From positions 1 through 6,368 of the forward strand of contig JAJZGO010000088.1 in the NCBI GenBank assembly GCA_021798415.1: 6,368 nucleotides of DNA, written 5' to 3'. Positions within the stretch are counted from its first letter, which is position 1, and every line of letters begins with the position of its first letter. Shown one piece after another: positions 4,190 to 6,368 of the stretch. The DNA comes from Thermoplasmata archaeon (GTDB lineage Archaea > Thermoplasmatota > Thermoplasmata > Lutacidiplasmatales > UBA184). Made by a program: the position numbers and the translations under genes. Below the pieces are notes generated by a model. The model did no database searches. It was given only the letters and a program-made list of their open reading frames with translations, and was not told the DNA's origin.

Positions 4190-5005
4190 GTGGGCGAGGA
4201 GGAGCCGTCGAAGGAGCCGACGGGGTCGACGTACCTCTCGCACGCGGTCGGCGACGCGCTTCGGGGGCTCACCGAGAAGCGGCTGCTCGAGCTCGTGCGC
4301 GCCGACCCGGTGCCCCGCCACCTCGCGATCATCATGGACGGCAACCGCCGCTTTGCCCGCGAGAGGGGGATCGACGTGAAGGACGGGCACGCGAAGGGCC
4401 GGGACACGCTCGAGGAATTGCTCGACTGGTGCCTCGACCTCAACATCCGGATCCTGACCGTGTACGCGCTGTCGACCGAGAACCTCTCCCGACCGAAGGA
4501 GGAGATCGAGGCGCTCATGGACCTCTTCGATCGCGCCCTGCGGCAGATCGCGGTCGACGAGCGTGTCCACCGTCACGGCATCCGCGTCCGAGTGATCGGG
4601 AACCGCGCGCTCTTGCCCGCGCGGGTCCGGGAGGCGATCGACGTCGCCGAGTCCGCGACCGCCGGCTACTCCAACTACCGATACAACGTCGCGCTCGGGT
4701 ACGGCGGGCGCGACGAGATCGTCGAGGCGATCCGGGCGCTCGCGCGCGAGGTGCGCGACGGGAAGATCACCCCGGAATCGATCGACTCGGAGGCGGTCGC
4801 CCGCCACCTCTACACGAGGGACCTCCCGGACCCCGACCTCATCTTCCGGACGAGCGGCGAGGAGCGCGTGTCGAACTTCCTCCTCTGGCAGTCGGCGTAC
4901 AGCGAGCTCTACTTCTCGGACGTTCTCTGGCCGGGGCTCACTCGTCTAGAGTTCCTTCGGGCGATCCGGGCGTTCCAGATGCGTCGGCGTCGCTACGGAG
5001 AGTAG
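4190..5005 (+). CDS. uppS: Archaeal cis-prenyltransferase (polycis-undecaprenyl diphosphate synthase)
   Basis: This enzyme adds isopentenyl units in cis to an allylic primer (geranylgeranyl diphosphate in studied archaea), giving the long polyprenyl carrier for N-glycans and other envelope sugars; it is a membrane-associated cytosolic protein. Motifs, numbered from the GTG at 4190: IIMDGNRRFARERG (catalytic Asp50), a GHAKG block (~66-70), ALSTENLSRPKEE (~93-105), NVALGYGGRDEIV (~166-178), PDPDLIFRTSGEERVSNFLL (~213-232) and WQSAYSELYFSDVLWP (~233-248). All key Asp, Asn, Arg and Glu positions of the family are kept. Start: an earlier in-frame GTG at 4154 would give 283 residues with a GGGAG ten bases upstream. 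I prefer 4190 (271 residues) because 4160-4168 would encode codons CTA, TTA, TCT, unlike the G/C-ending codons elsewhere, and looks like a TATA box. The 3' end overlaps the opposing transporter gene by 68 bases. Confidence 0.95.
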   Translation: MGEEEPSKEPTGSTYLSHAVGDALRGLTEKRLLELVRADPVPRHLAIIMDGNRRFARERGIDVKDGHAKGRDTLEELLDWCLDLNIRILTVYALSTENLSRPKEEIEALMDLFDRALRQIAVDERVHRHGIRVRVIGNRALLPARVREAIDVAESATAGYSNYRYNVALGYGGRDEIVEAIRALAREVRDGKITPESIDSEAVARHLYTRDLPDPDLIFRTSGEERVSNFLLWQSAYSELYFSDVLWPGLTRLEFLRAIRAFQMRRRRYGE

Positions 5006-6278
5006 CCGTCCTTTCCGGCGGCCGGTGGCCGAGGTCCCGGAGGGCGCGGGGGACCAGAAAGACGAGCCCGACCACGACCCAGACGACCGAGGTCGCGAGG
5101 TAGGCGGTGCGGATGCCGGCCCCCTCGACGAGGAAGGCGCCTCCGATCTGGGCGACCGGAAGGATCGCGACGCTGCCCAGGTTGTCGATGCCGAAGTAGC
5201 GTCCCTGCATCTCCGACGGGACGAGGAGCTGGGCGGCGGTGAGCCACGCGGTCCCGGCGTAGCCCCCGAGGAGGCCCAGGGCGAAGAAGGCCCCGAAAGC
5301 GACGGGCACGCTCGGGACGAGGGCGAGGACGAGGACCACCGCGCCCGAGACCACCCCGTACGGCACGACCCAGGCGAGACCCGCCCGGCGCACCGCGCGC
5401 GTCGGACCGACCAGGAGGGCGCCGAGGCCGGTGCCCACGACCTCGACCGCGAGGAGGAGCGCGAAGACGAGCGCCGAGCCGTGGAGGACAAGGCCCGCGA
5501 AGACCACGAGGAACGTCGAGACGATCGCCGAGCAGAAGTTGAAGAACGTCGCCGAGACCGTCAGCTGGAAGAACCCACGGGCCCGGACGAGCCAGCGGAA
5601 TCCCTCGACGATATCGGCGAAGTAGCTGGTCCCCGTCCGTATCGCCGCGCGGGCCGCGCCCGCCCGGGCGGGGACCCGGAGCCCGACGAGCAGGATCCCC
5701 GAGAGGAGGAACGTGAACGCGTTCGCCGCGACGCCCGCGGTCGGGCCGACCGTGACGATGAGCGCCCCGGCCACGGACGCCCCCACGAACGAGAGCGCGG
5801 AGCGGCTCGAGCGGACGAGACCGTTCGCGGCCGCGATCTCGGAGACCCCCACGAGCGACGGGACGATCGCCTGCTCCGCGGGATTGAAGACGGTCGTGAA
5901 GGCTCCGAGGACGAAGTACGCGGCGAGGATCGGGAGGAGGTCGAACCCGCGGAAGGCGAGGTCCGCGCCGACGAGGCCGAGTGCGAGCGCCCGGGAGAAG
6001 TCCGAGCCGATCATGAGGCGACGGCGGTCGTAGCGGTCGACCCACGCGCCCCCGAAGACGCTGAAGGGGATCGCGCCGGCGAGGGCCGCGGTGCCGAGCA
6101 GCGCGACGTCGAACGGCGAGCCGGTCGACGCGTAGACGATCCAGACGAGGCAGACGCCCGCGATCGCCGACCCCGCGACCGACCCGAGGCCCGCCACGAA
6201 GACCCGCAGGTACGCGGGATTGCGGACGAGGAGGGCGTAGGGACCCGGAGACTTTCCGCCGTGGCGCCGCGAGTTCAC
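4938..6278 (-). CDS. Major facilitator superfamily transporter (12 helices)
   Basis: A 446-residue membrane transporter, probably an H+-driven exporter of the drug/siderophore-efflux-like MFS groups; substrate unknown. It opens with LLVRNPAYLRVF (~16-27), then six hydrophobic segments (~22-49, 56-80, 87-109, 114-131, 160-178, 182-200), a charged central loop with DIVEGFRWLVRARGF (~222-236), and six more (~236-265, 268-291, 300-322, 324-346, 366-384, 391-409). Motif A appears after helix 2 as GGAWVDRYDRRRL (~76-88). NPAEQAIVPSLV, ANGLVRSSRSALSFVGAS and VPSEMQGRYFGIDNLG are typical conserved stretches. Start: the GTG at 6278 puts a normal short tail before helix 1; a GTG at 6314 would add 12 residues, partly with AT-ending codons, and neither has a good ribosome site. 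The hydrophilic C-terminal tail (last ~22 residues) is encoded opposite the end of uppS. Family is firm, substrate and start are not. Confidence 0.92.
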   Translation of the reverse strand: MNSRRHGGKSPGPYALLVRNPAYLRVFVAGLGSVAGSAIAGVCLVWIVYASTGSPFDVALLGTAALAGAIPFSVFGGAWVDRYDRRRLMIGSDFSRALALGLVGADLAFRGFDLLPILAAYFVLGAFTTVFNPAEQAIVPSLVGVSEIAAANGLVRSSRSALSFVGASVAGALIVTVGPTAGVAANAFTFLLSGILLVGLRVPARAGAARAAIRTGTSYFADIVEGFRWLVRARGFFQLTVSATFFNFCSAIVSTFLVVFAGLVLHGSALVFALLLAVEVVGTGLGALLVGPTRAVRRAGLAWVVPYGVVSGAVVLVLALVPSVPVAFGAFFALGLLGGYAGTAWLTAAQLLVPSEMQGRYFGIDNLGSVAILPVAQIGGAFLVEGAGIRTAYLATSVVWVVVGLVFLVPRALRDLGHRPPERTATLRSDADASGTPGSPEGTLDE

Positions 6279-6301
6279 TCCGGCTCGAGGCTCCCGGCTC
6301 C

Positions 6302-6311
6302 TCTTGATACC
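6302..6311 (-). promoter_or_regulatory. Possible weak TATA-like element before the MFS gene
   Basis: The minus strand reads GGTATCAAGA, the only AT-rich spot in the last 90 bases, centred about 28 bases before the GTG at 6278. A leaderless or near-leaderless transcript would fit, but the match to box A is poor. Bases 6315-6368 show nothing else recognisable. Confidence 0.25.
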
Positions 6312-6368
6312 CACGTTCGTCGGGCGGGCCCGGGAGAACGCGGGTCGGCGCCTCCGCGAGGGGGAGCT

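Noticed and set aside
4183..5103. 306-residue plus-strand frame overlapping uppS
   Set aside because: Out of frame with the certain uppS gene and Arg/Gly/Pro-rich; a shadow.

Overview
The window looks archaeal and comes from a genome with very high GC (roughly 70% by eye). Four things point that way. There is a tRNA-Asp gene interrupted by a short intron bounded by a bulge-helix-bulge, the substrate of the archaeal splicing endonuclease. The cis-prenyltransferase has the archaeal sequence style. AT-rich TATA-like boxes stand out of the GC-rich background about 25-28 bases before two or three starts. The glycine decarboxylase P-protein is of the split two-subunit type, which is common in archaea but not unique to them. 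A euryarchaeal lineage such as a high-GC Thermoplasmatota member would fit, but this is a guess and not shown by the sequence.

Layout: bases 2-3622 hold a tight plus-strand gene string. It begins with the 3' end of gcvPB (glycine decarboxylase subunit 2). It continues with an M24 prolidase/Xaa-Pro peptidase, a PfkA-family phosphofructokinase whose active-site residues are of the pyrophosphate-using type, and mtnA (methylthioribose-1-phosphate isomerase). Gaps are 17 bases, a 4-base GTGA overlap, and 11 bases, so these genes are probably one operon concerned with amino acid, peptide, sugar and methylthioadenosine salvage metabolism.

Bases 3623-4019 form the main intergenic region. It holds a convincing small gene on the minus strand (51 residues, one membrane segment) with its own TATA-like box and a strong GAGGTG ribosome binding site. 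It also holds several perfect GC-rich inverted repeats. At 4020-4123 lies tRNA-Asp(GTC), split inside the T loop by a 31-base intron. Close behind is uppS, the archaeal polyprenyl diphosphate synthase that makes the lipid carrier for glycosylation. A 12-helix MFS transporter on the minus strand runs head-on into uppS, and the two coding regions overlap by 68 bases.

The most noteworthy item is the tRNA intron at position 59/60. It folds into a nearly textbook bulge-helix-bulge and on removal restores a perfect T arm. No mobile element, CRISPR array, defence system or obviously new multigene system is visible.
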